This document shows positions 23,446 through 35,026 of a stretch of 64,000 nt of DNA, one piece after another (the first letter of the stretch is position 1; every line of letters begins with the position of its first letter). The notes beneath the pieces were generated by a model. That model worked only from the letters and a program-made list of their open reading frames with translations. It was not told the DNA's origin and searched no databases. The position numbers and the translations under genes were made by a program. Source of the DNA: Archivesica marissinica (Eukaryota > Mollusca > Bivalvia > Venerida > Vesicomyidae); contig CM026402.1 in NCBI GenBank assembly GCA_014843695.1, forward strand, positions 19,386,396-19,450,395. The letters are read 5' to 3'.

Positions 23446-23912
23446 ACGATATTTCTCCCTTAGTACACCACACAGGGCACGATATTTCCCCTTAGTACAC
23501 CATACAGGGCACGATATTTCCCCCTTAGTACACCACACAGGGCAGGATATTTCCCCCTTAGTACACCACACAGGGCAGGATATTTCCCCCTTAGTACACC
23601 ACACAGGGCAGGATATTTCCCCCTTAGTACACCACACAGGGCAGGATATTTCCCCCTTAGTACACCACACAGGGCAGGATATTTCCCCCTTAGTATACCA
23701 TACAGGGCAGGATATTTCCTCCTTAGTACACCACACAGGGCACGATATTTCCCTCTTAGTATACCATACAGGGCACGATATTTCCCCCTTAGTACATCAT
23801 ACAGGGCACGATATTTCCTCCTTAGTACACCATACAGGGCACGATATTTCCCCCTTAGTATACCATACAGGGCACGATATTTCCCCCTTAGTATACCATA
23901 CAGGGCAGGATT
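23446..23912. repeat. 33-bp minisatellite with an 11-residue frame on the minus strand
   Basis: About 14 units of TTCCCCCTTAGTACACCACA + CAGGGCAGGATAT. Read on the minus strand, each unit encodes ALYGVLRGKYR-like peptides. The frame is broken near 23485 by a missing C. The minus-strand end reads GAGGCTCTTAAAG then GTAGGA, donor-like, so an exon origin as in vinculin is possible but unproven. Confidence 0.9.
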
Positions 23913-23971
23913 TTTCAATTGCAAATTTATGAACTATGTTCTCTTAAAGTATAGGTTATGCAGTATTATAA

Positions 23972-24084
23972 GTTACACAGTGCGTTAGTGACCTAGTATA
24001 GGATATACGCAGTCAGTAAATTCTATATGTGGTAAGAGCTGATCCGCGTATATCCAGCATTAGGTCACTAATGCACTGTGTAAC
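23972..24084. repeat. Inverted repeat (hairpin, MITE-like)
   Basis: Left arm GTTACACAGTGCGTTAGTGA.. GGATATACGC pairs with right arm GCGTATATCC.. TCACTAATGCACTGTGTAAC, arms of about 38 bp around a loop of about 35 bp. No clear target duplication. Confidence 0.8.
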
Positions 24085-24659
24085 GTATATATCCTACCGA
24101 CAACAGGAGGAAATCACATTATTAACAGAGCAACAATTTAATATTAAACACAGGGTTTCGTCTGTCTGAATGTTTGTCTGCGCCACTTCTGTCGCCAATT
24201 GAAAAACACTGGAGCCAATTAAAAAAACTTGGAGCCAACTAAGAGCCATATACATGTAGTTCACAAATAAATATTTGAAGACATGTATTTGACAAAACAT
24301 GTGCCAAAAAAAAATAATTTAAAAAAGAAAAGTTGCGCCAAATATTTTCGCCAATCCACAAAATTTAGCGCCATTGGCGACCGACAGCGGGAACCCTGAA
24401 ACAACAATAACCACTTTGCAACTCCAGCCAAATTTAAGTAGAGGCTCTTAAGGGTAGAAAGTCAGTAGAGGAAGATATATGTACAGCTGTCTACTAACTA
24501 AATAACATCCAGACAATCACTGTACTAAGCACAATACTGTACAAGCACCTTCAAAATATAATGTAACCTGCATGGTATATCAGCTTTAAGTTGAATAGTT
24601 ATAATGAAGCTTAATCGCCAGCATTCGTATAACAGGTACACATGAAGTAAAGCAACTTT

Positions 24660-24776
24660 CGCTGGACTGGTGATCCAGGGATCGCAGGTTCGAAATGACT
24701 AAAATGACTAATCTCTTTACGAGGCGTCGCTCATATGGGCAACCGGTAGCGACGATAAATAAACGTAAAACACAGT
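24660..24776 (+). mobile_element. SINE-B with internal deletion
   Basis: Head CTGGACTGGTGATCCAGGGA and box B (GCAGGTTCGA) join directly to the 3' body AAATGACTAATCTCTTTACG and the tail CCGGTAGCGACGATAAATAA. About 150 bp present in full copies is missing. Confidence 0.8.
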
Positions 24777-24999
24777 AAAGGTGTTTCCGTGCCGATTATC
24801 TGCCATAGTAAATGTATAACTACGCCAATAGCAACCATTACTAACATATACCCCACCAGAATAAGCAATACGAATACATGAAAGAACTCCCCATCACAGT
24901 TGTCAGCACTATGATTCTCTTCGATTGGTTAGGATTTAGACTTGTCCCAATACGCCATGGTTACAATCATAGAAATATTGCAGTTTTATGCGGTGGGGA

Positions 25000-25125
25000 A
25001 AGACACCAGATTCTCTTACAGTCAGTATTTCGGGTACGTGTGCACCCAGGTAGAACCACCAATATATCGTAAGTTGGCTGTATTGCCTTCTATAATGAAA
25101 GAATTTGGTGCGCGAGTCATACATA
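25000..25125 (-). mobile_element. SINE-D-like fragment
   Basis: Contains CCCAGGTAGAACCACCAATA and ATGAAAGAATTTGGTGCGCG in the order seen in the SINE-D copies at 8850 and 49200, but no head. Confidence 0.45.
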
Positions 25126-26675
25126 CAGTTGTGATTGCCAATGACCCATCAACAATTTGGCCACTGATGCAGCCATACATTAAACTTGCATGTTTTCACC
25201 AGATATATCACTAGGACAATTAAACAAATCATTTTACAATATCTTAACAAAAATATCTCTAAATCAGCAGTTATCAATAATATGGCTCAAATACAAAAGA
25301 AAACTGTACTAAATTATAAAAGAACTTCTAGTTTCAGTCCAGGTTAGTAATTACAGAATGTACAAACAACTGCAGCAGTTGCTGTATGAACAACATATAC
25401 ATCCATCTAGTATGTATTGCAGGTGAATAGTTATGATGGAGTGCAGGCTCTATTGATGGATGAATAGCATAACTTCATCTCTAGGTAACCAAAACTTGTA
25501 CTTACTTCAAAAATGTTCATTCAAATTTGGAAATGATTATTTTCCATGCAGATCATGTTATAATAACGAAAGTCCTACCATGTTTAATCTATAAAAAAAC
25601 ACCCAAAAAGTGAACCGTGAAAAAAAACACCCCCTCTATAATTAACATTTCCGTGTAATAAAATAACACTCTATAATAAACACGCCTGGTATAAGATATA
25701 TGCTCCATGTCCAATATAAAGCTCAAATTAAAGCTCCGTCTCCTAACTCAGGTTAACATTGTCCCCGAGAAACGAAACTTGATTTTATCGTAATAAATGC
25801 ACCCTTTATTACAAAGAAAAGTATATTATCTTACTGAAAAGACATACCCTTTTCACATCAGTTTATCAATTATTTTCGATACATTCAGGACTTTCTAGCA
25901 ATAATTCTACTAAATAATAACAGTATAATAATAAAGGCACTCTTTTAGAAACAGCAAAGGAGCTGGGCGTTTGTTGCAATAAATATGGTATTTTCATCCT
26001 CTTTATAACATCAGAATTGAAAACTTACCAAAAATAGTCAAGTTGGTGTCCATAAACCAATTACCTTACAAACAGGTGCTCACTAACTGATAACCTGTCT
26101 CTCCCTCACCCTGTACAATCCATCATACTCAACAGTTGCACATTTCTGATAATTTATAGGCATACCATGATAAATACAGACAATATTGATATTAACATAA
26201 AACTGCTAATGTTGCATAGTTATTTCACTGGATCAAACTTGCTACGTTTACTTCAAATATTCTTTACTTGCAGAATAATAACACAAAATAAGCAACATGA
26301 TATGACTAAACTAAATCGGTTTTACAATACAAAATCACCTGCAACTGATTGAACACATCCTAATCCAGGCATAGTAGGGAGTGTTTGTGTTTTACAATAT
26401 GTTAATTTGAACCCAACTTGTTAAGTTTCAATTTTTTTTTTCATTTTGAGGCCCCTATCCGGGTAAGTTTCAATTTTGATCATTGGAAAATTATGAGTTC
26501 AGGAAATAGTTTTTGGAAATAAAGAACAAATTGCAGATACAATAGGTATTTTTCCTTCAGTTCATTATATTTCTTTTAAAGTCAATTAAGATGTGTAGCA
26601 ATAAGTCAAGTGACATTTTCCATTATTGACTAAACTACGTTCCAATTGAATATAAAACTAAGATGATCATGGGCT
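25126..26675. other. VCL: 3' UTR/downstream flank of vinculin
   Basis: Sequence after the vinculin stop in transcript direction. A minus-strand AATAAA lies at 25805-25810, about 870 bases past the stop, and could be a poly(A) signal. No other gene is recognised. Confidence 0.4.
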
Positions 26676-26842
26676 TCACGTGTACCATGGCCTTTTTCTT
26701 AACCAGCGGATCGTATATCCGGAGTCTACCCGTATCTTAATAGAGGCAGCCTCTGCAGCACGTACTGTCTCCTTTACTGCTTGCATGAGATTCTGGGCAT
26801 TACCGACCAACATTTCAGTAGCTTCCTGGTCTTCTTCTGAAC
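26676..26842 (-). CDS. VCL: Vinculin, last coding exon (C-terminal tail helices and arm)
   Basis: Acceptor TATAG precedes 26842. Two bases complete a split Gly codon, then 54 codons and TGA at 26676-26678. The protein reads [20 protein letters not shown] and continues through [20 protein letters not shown] to KRPWYT. This is the end of the vinculin tail: the last helix with the AEAASIKIR signature and the C-terminal hydrophobic arm. Vertebrate vinculin ends PWYQ, here PWYT. In the family the tail is a five-helix bundle that binds F-actin and acidic phospholipids at cell-matrix and cell-cell junctions. The exon joins in phase 1 to 39533-39623. Confidence 0.97.
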
Positions 26843-28144
26843 CTATAAATAGTATTAGCATCATAATATAAAAATAGCAGTGACTTCATAAGCCTAAAAT
26901 AGCAATGATATCATACGCTAAAATTAGCAATGACATCATATGCTAAAAATAGCACTTACATCATATGCTTAAAATAGCTCCATTCGTGATAATGCAATAT
27001 TTACCATTGGTAAATCAAGTATCATATTGAGCATCATTTGGCTGACCTGGTATTAGTTTCTTATTCTCTAATATCTTTGTAGGAACTATAGATATATCAA
27101 TGAAAAATACATAAGCAAATACACAATATACAAATGCAATCAGATTTGAAAATTATTTACATTTACAGTTTTAAGCATTTACAGAATAGCAGCATATTTG
27201 ACAAGCAAAGTCAATATTAATGGTGTACATAAATACAACCACTACTGGAAAAGTAGGACTGGACTGGAGAAAAGATGCACATGCTCAAATACAGCATAAA
27301 TCAGAACAACATTTATACACCATATTTACTGGCTTATAAGATGGGGATATTTCCTCTAATTCTTAGAAGTGAAAATGACGAGAAGTCCACAAACTAGAAT
27401 GATGGCATATTTGCCGTAAAGAGAGAGGACATCATTCCGATATATAACGTTTATGTTATAAGCCAGTACATATGGCATTAACTTACATTCTAACATGGCT
27501 CAGCATTTTGTCTATACGCAAAGAAGGAATTCACCGTGTTTAAATCTGCAACTATTGTTAAGTGAGCGATGGAGAAGAAGGAGAAGAATTATATAAGACT
27601 CTGTATTTCATTCTAATCCTTTTTCTGTATTTTGTTTATGTGTGATGTATGCATTGTTCAATATGTATTATATTGGGAAATAAAATATGTTTAAACTAAG
27701 TGAGCGATGCTAAACGAGTCGTTGTTTTACTAGTATTTTCATAGTTTTATGACGTAATTTAAACTTTCTAAAAAAATAACACAAACTACTTTTGGATTTT
27801 GGTCAATGTTGGAATCAAAATAATATTTGAATTATTTAAAGTCAAATAAAACATGGTTTCTTAACCCGAGCTTCAGAAATAATCACGCTTTCACGGTTAA
27901 TTCCTACGTGTCACACCTCCAAATGTTTTATTCCCCAATAAATATTGAAAGACAAGCATTATTACTTAAGTACTGTAGTGTATATACAGCATGTTAATCA
28001 AGTATACTTGGTATCGACCAACAGTTATCTCTTAACTCAAGTATATGTTTGTTTTTATGTACGTATACTTGAGTAAAGCTGAATGAATGCACGTAAAAAT
28101 CTTCATGATACACAACAATATATATAGCGATTCATTTACTAGTA
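26843..28144. other. Vinculin intron, unique part
   Basis: First part of the 12.7 kb intron between the last two vinculin exons, next to the acceptor. AT-rich; a short degenerate repeat (AAAATAGCAATGACATCATA) lies at 26870-26985. Nothing else recognised. Confidence 0.5.
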
Positions 28145-28785
28145 TATTGGCCAACAGGTATGTGTGTAGGTATGTGTGTAGGTAGGTAGGTATGTGTGTA
28201 GGTAGGTAGGTATGTGTGTAGGTAGGTAGGTAGGTATGTGTGTAGGTATGTGTGTAGGTAGGTAGGTATGTAGGTATGTGTGTAGGTATGTGTGTAGGTA
28301 GGTAGGTATGTAGGTATGTGTGTAGGTAGGTAGGTATGTATGTAGGTATGTGTGTAGGTAGGTAGGTATGTATGTAGGTATGTGTGTAGTTAGGTATGTA
28401 TGTAGGTATGTGTGTAGGTATGTGTGTAGGTATGTTGTGTGGTTGGTGGTATGTGTGTATGTGGAGGTATGTGTGTAGGTAGGTATGTATGTAGGTATGT
28501 GTGTAGGTATGTGTGTATGTATGTGTGTTGTGTAGGTATGTAGGTATGTGTGTAGGTATGTGTGTAGGTATGTGTGTAGGATGTGTGTGTATGTGTGTAG
28601 GTATGTGTGTAGGTATGTGTGTAGGTATGTGTGTAGGTATGTGTGTAGGTATGTGTGTAGGTATGTGTGTAGGTATGTGTGTAGGTATGTGTGTAGGTAT
28701 GTGTGTATGTGTGTAGGTAGGTATGTGTGTATGTGTGTAGGTATGTGTGTAGGCAGGTATGTGTGTAGGTATGTGTGCTGCAATA
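28145..28785. repeat. GTAGGTATGTGT-type short tandem repeat
   Basis: Irregular 4- to 12-bp repeat made of GTAGGTAGGTAT and GTAGGTATGTGT blocks. It passes directly into the 32-bp array through the shared string GTATGTGTG. It gives spurious Thr/His/Tyr-rich and Cys/Val-rich frames. Confidence 0.95.
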
Positions 28786-29550
28786 TGTGGGAAAGTCTAA
28801 AGTATGTGCTGCAATATGCGGGAAAAGTATAAAGTATGTACTGCAATATGCGGGAAAAGTATAAAGTATGTGCTGCAATATGTGGAAAAAGTATAAAGTA
28901 TGTGCTGCAATATGTGGGAAAGTCTAAGTATGTGCTGCAATATGTGGAAAAAGTCTAAAGTATGTGCTGCAATATGTGGGAAAGTCTAAGTATGTGCTGC
29001 AATATGTGGAAAAAGTCTAAAGTATGTGCTGCAATATGTGGGAAAGTCTAAGTATGTGCTGCAATATGTGGAAAAAGTCTAAAGTATGTGCTGCAATATG
29101 TGGGAAAAGTCTCAAGTATGTGCTGCAATATGCGGGAAAAGTCTCAAGTATGTGCTGCAATATGTGGGAAATGTTTTAGTATGTGCTGCAATATGTGGGA
29201 AAAGTCTAAAATATGTGCTGCAATATGCGGGAAAAGTCTCAAGTATGTGCTGCAATATGTGGGAAATGTTTTAGTATGTGCTGCAATATGTGGGAAAAGT
29301 CTAAAGTATGTGCTGCAATATGTGGAAAAAGTCTAAAGTATGTGCTGCAATATGTGGGAAAAGTCTAAAATATGTGCTGCAATATGTGGGAAAAGTCTAA
29401 AGTATGTGCTGCAATATGTGGGAAAAGTCTAAAGTATGTGCTGCAATATGCGGGAAAAGTCTAAATTATGTGCTGCAATATGTGGGAAAGTCTAAGTATG
29501 TGCTGCAATGTGTGGGAAAAGTCTAAGTATGTACTGCAATATGTGGGAAA
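28779..29550. repeat. 31/32-bp minisatellite
   Basis: About 25 units of AGTATGTGCTGCAATATGTG + GGAAAAGTCTAA, with variants GTATAA and GTTTTA in the spacer part. The last units decay at 29520-29580. Confidence 0.95.
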
Positions 29551-29948
29551 GGTATGTGTTACATGGGACAAAGTTTAAGAATGTTGTGAAAAAGTATAAA
29601 CAGATTATTTCTCCAAAATTATTCTATAAATATTAAAATCAGTTCTCCAACATGATCTATAAACAGACTATTTCTCAAACACCTCCATCTTGCCTGAGCG
29701 CCAAAATATATGGAGAATACGGGAAATCTATTGCACAAAGCATAAGCAAACAAATGAACAAAACAAATTAGCATTGTTATTATCGTAAATTACTAGATTA
29801 TTATAGCAAAGAACAAGCTTTATAAACAGACTTACTAGATTCTGTTTCCATGGCAACCAGAAAGCAAGCAGAAAAAAATAAAATAAAAACACACAAGGTT
29901 AGTGACATGATACGAACAATGCACAACAGATACAATGCATAAACCATC

Positions 29949-29990
29949 TAGAGAGAGCGAGAGAGTGCGAGAGCGAGAGAGCGAGAGAAT
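29949..29990. repeat. GA-rich microsatellite
   Basis: Runs of GAGAGAGCGAGAGAGTGCGA type. Confidence 0.85.
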
Positions 29991-30090
29991 ATACAGTCAA
30001 ACCTTTGTTAATCCACTCTATGATGCAGAAGCATGATTTATCCATTTCTTTTGCATTTTGAAATTTATGTCCAATATAATTATATGTTAT

Positions 30091-30344
30091 ATTTCGGGTT
30101 TTACGCCTGCATCAGCACCATTTTGGGCTATATTGCCGGTGGGCAGTTTACCTAACAACACCTTTCCTGGGCAGGCTCCAACAGTTAACCAGTACTTGGG
30201 TGCACCAACCTCCGTAAGAAACTGCCAACTTTTTCATATAAATGAGACACGGTCTGAGCGGGGCTCGAACCCGTGACCATCAGTGATGATAGGTTACAGT
30301 GGTATACAAGTCAGCGACCGTAACCACTCGACCACGGAGGCGGA
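30091..30344 (-). mobile_element. SINE-C, near complete
   Basis: On the minus strand the element starts with a tRNA-Ser-like head: CCTCCGTGGTCGAGTGGTTA (box A) and, about 55 bp on, CACGGGTTCGAGCCCCGCTC (box B). The body has TTACGGAGGTTGGTGCAC, CCAGTACTGGTTAACTG and GGAAAGGTGTTGTTAGG, and the end reads GGCGTAAAACCCGAA. Both promoter boxes look intact. Partial copies lie at 38357, 54483 and 58763. Confidence 0.85.
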
Positions 30345-31010
30345 GAAATTTATGTCCAAAATTCATCTATGTTACACAAATCTCTTAAAGCAACACATAT
30401 TCAGAGAAAAAGAAATTCCTGCAGAATGTAGTTTCCTATTATATTGTGTAATTTGTTTCCAAACATTTGCCACAGAAACCGAGTATTTCAACTAAGACAC
30501 AAAAATCCAAGGTCCTATGCAATATTTTGTTGACATAGCAATTTTTAAAAAATAACTAAACATACATTTTTAAATTTTACAATGATATGTTGCTTGGACG
30601 GGACTGTAAGTACTGTACGAATCATATCTTACAGTTAGTTAACAGTCGAACACAAAATTACTATAAAACATCTGGGTCCAAATGGAATATTCTCCAAGAA
30701 GTGTTGAACATAGGTTTGAGAGAAGAGCAATACAACAGACTTGTATTACAAGCAAAGCCAGTAGCAAGCATTACAAACTTGTTCTTTAATCTTAATTCTA
30801 TATTAAATATTTTATAATAATTACAATAAACATACACTGATCACATGCACTACTATAGAACACAATTTCTTAGCGAGATTTTATATTTCGCTAATTTTCG
30901 CGATCGAAGTTTATCGCGAATTCATTATTCTCGTGAATAATAATGTGTCCGAATGTAAAGCTATTTCCGAAAATATGTACATTTTATCAACATTTTGAAA
31001 GTCAATACAA
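30345..31010. other. Vinculin intron, no recognised feature
   Basis: Open frames here are short and lack paired splice sites. I see nothing to annotate. Confidence 0.45.
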
Positions 31011-31250
31011 TTAACCCTTTCAACAATACAGACCTCTAAATAGGCTTACAAAAAGTGTAGATCCAGATGAGCCGGCTCATGACGAGCCGTCTCATCAGGA
31101 TCTGCACTTTTTGCCAGTGATATGACTATTTTTAGACATAATTACCCATTTTGATAAATGAACTTGTCCAAATGTGATTTTCTGATTCATTTATTGGTTT
31201 ATGAATATCATGGACCAGTCCATGTCAGTTACTTGGTGTTGAATGGGTTA
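31011..31250 (+). mobile_element. MITE-1
   Basis: Begins TTAACCCTTTCAACAATACA and ends GGTGTTGAATGGGTTAT, so the right TTAA is mutated by one base. The central hairpin reads GAGCCGGCTCATGACGAGCC. Confidence 0.85.
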
Positions 31251-31439
31251 TAAGCGACATACATAAACAATCACCTCCATTTTTCGTGATACATCACGGA
31301 TGCACGAATTCAAAACTCAGCAAATTAATTGAAAATGTTCAAAATCAAGAAATAAAGTAGTCATAGTATTTGTTAGTGTTCTTACCACATATTGGAGAAA
31401 GGTACAAGGTATTATTAAATAATGATTAGGTCTAAAGTG

Positions 31440-31642
31440 ACACAAACATCTTGGGTCATATAGCGACTCTCCAGCTATAATTAGTGTAGGAAGACCCCGG
31501 GTGCCCCCTTCGAGCGGTATTTCATGCCCGGACCGGTAGCCGGGTAGAATCACCGACAGTGGTGCAGTGCAAGCCAACTGGATAGTGTACTTAGTCATTT
31601 GAAGTCAGTGACCGTACGTAACCACTCGGCTATGGATGCCTC
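31440..31642 (-). mobile_element. SINE-D, diverged
   Basis: Plus-strand landmarks are CCAGCTATAATTAGTGTAGG, AGACCCCGGGTGCCCCC and GCCGGGTAGAATCACCGACA. The reverse of a tRNA-like head (ACCGTACGTAACCACTCGGC) closes the element at its right end. Box B region is degraded. Confidence 0.65.
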
Positions 31643-31835
31643 ATGGTCAAATAAGTGCAAGGGAGTAAACTAATATGATCAGATTCTATACAAGACAGCA
31701 AACATTAACTATTTTCAGGACATTTTAAGTGGATTATCACTGAGTGTGTTCAGTTTTATGATCTATAGACAAACTTGAACTAGCACAAGTTCGGCCTATA
31801 TTTGATGAACAAGGCAACAGATAATGTTTTTCAGA

Positions 31836-31899
31836 CACAGTGATGATAGGTTACAGTGGTATACAAGTCAGCGACCTTAACCACTCGACAACGGAGGCA
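31836..31899 (-). mobile_element. SINE-C head fragment
   Basis: Matches the head of the SINE-C at 30344 (TGATGATAGGTTACAGTGGT then ACCACTCGACAACGGAGGC), without the rest of the element. Confidence 0.7.
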
Positions 31900-32400
31900 A
31901 TATTCTAAGCTGAACTAATCAGATGCTCGCAACTGAGTTTGAAAATCTGAGAAAATTATAACCAGACAAATTATATGAAAAAACGCAGACTTGTAAAACA
32001 GGATACGTAGGGTCGAACCTATTTGCATGCAGCCAGATACCGTGCTACATTCTAACACAGCTGGTAACCAGGTGAAATATTAACTGAGTGAATTGGCTTT
32101 GGTCTTCACTGTAGTTGTATCAGTATAATACTGATATACACAAGCAAGACTTCAGAAACTACCTCCAAGACGAAAAACATCATTTTGCACAATGGAATAG
32201 AACTGTTTATGTTTTACCGTAATTAAGTGAAAGAAGAGTATTGTGCAAAAGTACACACACCTGATAAGCAAAACCTAAATCTGGAAAGTCCCGCTCTCGA
32301 GGTATGATTTACAGCAATATGCTGCTCCATAGGCACAGACTGCATGCTTGGAAGGCAGCACGATACAGCATGCATACTTAATTACGGTTAATATTCATCT

Positions 32401-32615
32401 TTAACCCATTCAACACCAAGTAACTCACATGGACTGTTCCATGATATTTTTAGACCAATAAATTAATAACAAAATTACATTTGGATCAGTTCATTTATCA
32501 AAATGGGTATTTTTCCCCCTAAAAATAGTTATATTACTTGAAAAAAGTGCAGATCCTGATGGATCTACACTTTTTTGTAAGCCAATTTAGAGGTCTGTGG
32601 TGTTGAAAGGGTTAA
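32401..32615 (-). mobile_element. MITE-1, reverse copy
   Basis: Reverse orientation: TTAACCCATTCAACACCAAG at the left, GTGGTGTTGAAAGGGTTAA at the right, TTAA on both sides. The palindromic core is deleted to GATCCTGATGGATCTACAC, which shortens the copy by about 25 bp. Confidence 0.87.
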
Positions 32616-32702
32616 TGACTGTTCTTGCACATTAATACATATTAATTGTTATTATAAACCATAGATACATAGACTAATGTGAAGCACCAGGCGAGAAATA
32701 TG

Positions 32703-32926
32703 TGCAAGTCGTGATAGCGCATTCGCTTAAGGTGTGAAAGGCCTGGAGTTCACGCCCCGCTGGAGCCGTTACGATTGTGCCCTTAAGCATTAAATTCCAC
32801 GTTGCATCTTCTCTCACACTCATGGCGATGGATTCCATCAGGAATGAGGTCTCAAGAGTGATAAATATAAGTTGCAAGAACTTGTTTCGCAATCGAGCTA
32901 AAATAAAATTGTATAAACTAAATATG
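32703..32926 (+). mobile_element. SINE-A, near full length
   Basis: Head AAGTCGTGATAGCGCATTCG, box B region GGAGTTCACGCCCC, body CTCATGGCGATGGATTCCAT and tail AACTTGTTTCGCAATCGAGC are all present. It has a short gap in the box A region. Confidence 0.85.
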
Positions 32927-33073
32927 TTGGTGGGTGCATAACGTTAGATTTCGCAGTTATAAGATGTATGGTACAGGAATAGAGAGAGAGAAATATGTTG
33001 ACTCGAACAAGAGTCCTCTATATTATCTCTTTGAATAAACTCTCCATGGATACGAGAGGGAAAAGTAACGTAA

Positions 33074-33117
33074 TTTAGACAAATTTATTTTAGCTCGATT
33101 GCGAAACAAGTTCTTAC
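33074..33117 (-). mobile_element. SINE-A tail fragment
   Basis: ATTTTAGCTCGATTGCGAAA then CAAGTTCTTA is the reverse of the SINE-A tail. Confidence 0.7.
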
Positions 33118-33404
33118 TTGTGTTTAATTGCTCTTGAGGATTAAAGATGGGCTTAAAGATACTAAAGTCTGGTCTGATATGACATTTTACAGAAATGATG
33201 TCACGGTACATCGGTTACTTGTCAGTGCCGTAATATACGATATTGTAAGTTTTAGGAATAATGCACGTGTTGATGGTTGCAAATATATATACATTCTGAT
33301 TCTGAATAAAAGAATATTTTGGAAAATACTGAAACAGGATTTGTTAGGTACCGGTATACACATTTCATTTATCTTCACCTGGCGCTTCACGCATGTTAAT
33401 ACCA

Positions 33405-34366
33405 ATTAAAGGCACAGGGATTCGGCACGTTTGGGGGTACTAGTATATATATTTAAGTACAGGGATTCTACTCTGTGGGATGTCAGATTTCGCATCGATC
33501 AGTAAAATGGCCCTATCTGAAACAATTTTGTACACATCTATCCGAATATAACGCCTATCCCGAGTCTTTATATTGTTCTTCAAATAAAACACAACTTTAA
33601 GCTGCGTGCATGTATACTTTGCAAACAATTGCCACGAACATATGCCATAGCAGGTCACATTTCCATACTAGGACACGGGTTCTGTCAGCAACAAAAAAAA
33701 TCTTCGACGGAAGAGTTTTAACAGTGAATAACAGGTTTATTCGGCAAAAATGTACGTCAAAAAGAGATTTCGGAGAATATTTCAATTTGTTTGGAAAATT
33801 TCTCAAGCGGCGCAGTTCGCGTTGAAACGAGCGTTCTGATTGGATTATGATTATTCTTCATATAAAAACAAGCACCTAGTTACATTCTAATAATCCAATC
33901 AGAACGCTCGTTTCAACGCGAATTGTGTTGCTTTAGAAAGTTTCAAAACAAATTGAAAAATTCTACGAAATCTCTTTTTGACGTACATTTTTGCCGAATA
34001 AACCTACACGTTAGTGGAAACATATTTTATTGATAATGTTATTCACAGTTAAAACTCTCCCATCGACGATATTTTTTTGTTGCTGACAGAACCCGTGTCC
34101 TAGTATGGAAATGTGACCTGCTATGGCCAATGTCTGTGGCAATTGTTTGCAAAGTATACATGCACGCAGCTTAAAGTTGTGTTTTATTTGAAGAACAATA
34201 TAAAGACTCGGGATAGGCGTTATATTTGGACAAATTTGTACAAAATTGTTTCAGATAGGGCCATTTTACTGATCGATGCGAAATCTGACATCCCACAGAG
34301 TAGAATCCCTGTACTTAAATATATATACTAGTACCCCCAAACGTGCCGAATCCCTGTGATTAAAGG
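33405..34366. mobile_element. Long inverted-repeat (foldback) element with 8-bp target duplication, hAT-like
   Basis: The left arm starts CACAGGGATTCGGCACGTTT at 33413. The right arm ends AACGTGCCGAATCCCTGTG at 34358. ATTAAAGG flanks both ends (33405-33412 and 34359-34366). The arms match over roughly 430 bp each, around a central segment of about 50 bp near 33850-33890, and differ by scattered substitutions and indels. An 8-bp duplication and CA..GGG ends fit the hAT superfamily; there is no transposase frame, so it is non-autonomous. It lies in the last vinculin intron. Confidence 0.85.
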
Positions 34367-34383
34367 GTGACGCTAAAAATTAA

Positions 34384-34600
34384 TGAGTTTTATAAATGAT
34401 CTGTTACAGTTATAGTGGGTGGGGTACATCACATATTATGAGTTCTATAAATGATCTGTTACAGTTATGGTGGGTGGGGTACATCACATATTATGAGTTC
34501 TATAAATGATCTGTTACAGTTATGGTGGGTGGGGTACATCACATATTATGAGTTCTATAAATGATCTGTTACAGTTATGGTGGGTGGGGTACATCACATT
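34384..34600. repeat. 55-bp tandem repeat, 4 copies
   Basis: Units of ATGAGTTCTATAAATGATCT + GTTACAGTTATGGTGGGTGG + GGTACATCACATATT. The first is slightly diverged and the others almost identical. Confidence 0.95.
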
Positions 34601-35026
34601 ATGTGCATTCGGTGTCACAGTCGTATACAATCATTCAGCGCCCTCTACCCAACAATGTTTCCATCAATAACATCAGCATGCTTTAAGTGAATTATTATAG
34701 CCAAACATTCGTAGATAATAAAAAATGATGCAAAAAGTAATGCATAATTGTACATCTGTCATACCCGTGCTCATTTGCCAATCAATCACAACGGTGTACT
34801 CCGCACTTACAGTGGTGTACAAGCCGTCTCATGTCATTTATTACAGCGAAACTATAGTCGTCACTTATATTTTACATCCTAAATAGGTGTAACAAGAAAA
34901 ATTAGATGGAATGTACAAACATTAGAAATTATTCACCGTGAAATGGATGTTCGAGAAATACAACGATTCTAAGAAATGAAGCTAGAATTGGTAAAACATG
35001 TAGCATAATTATATTATCAACATAAT
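34601..35026. other. Vinculin intron, no recognised feature
   Basis: No paired splice sites, RNA gene or named repeat seen. Confidence 0.45.
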
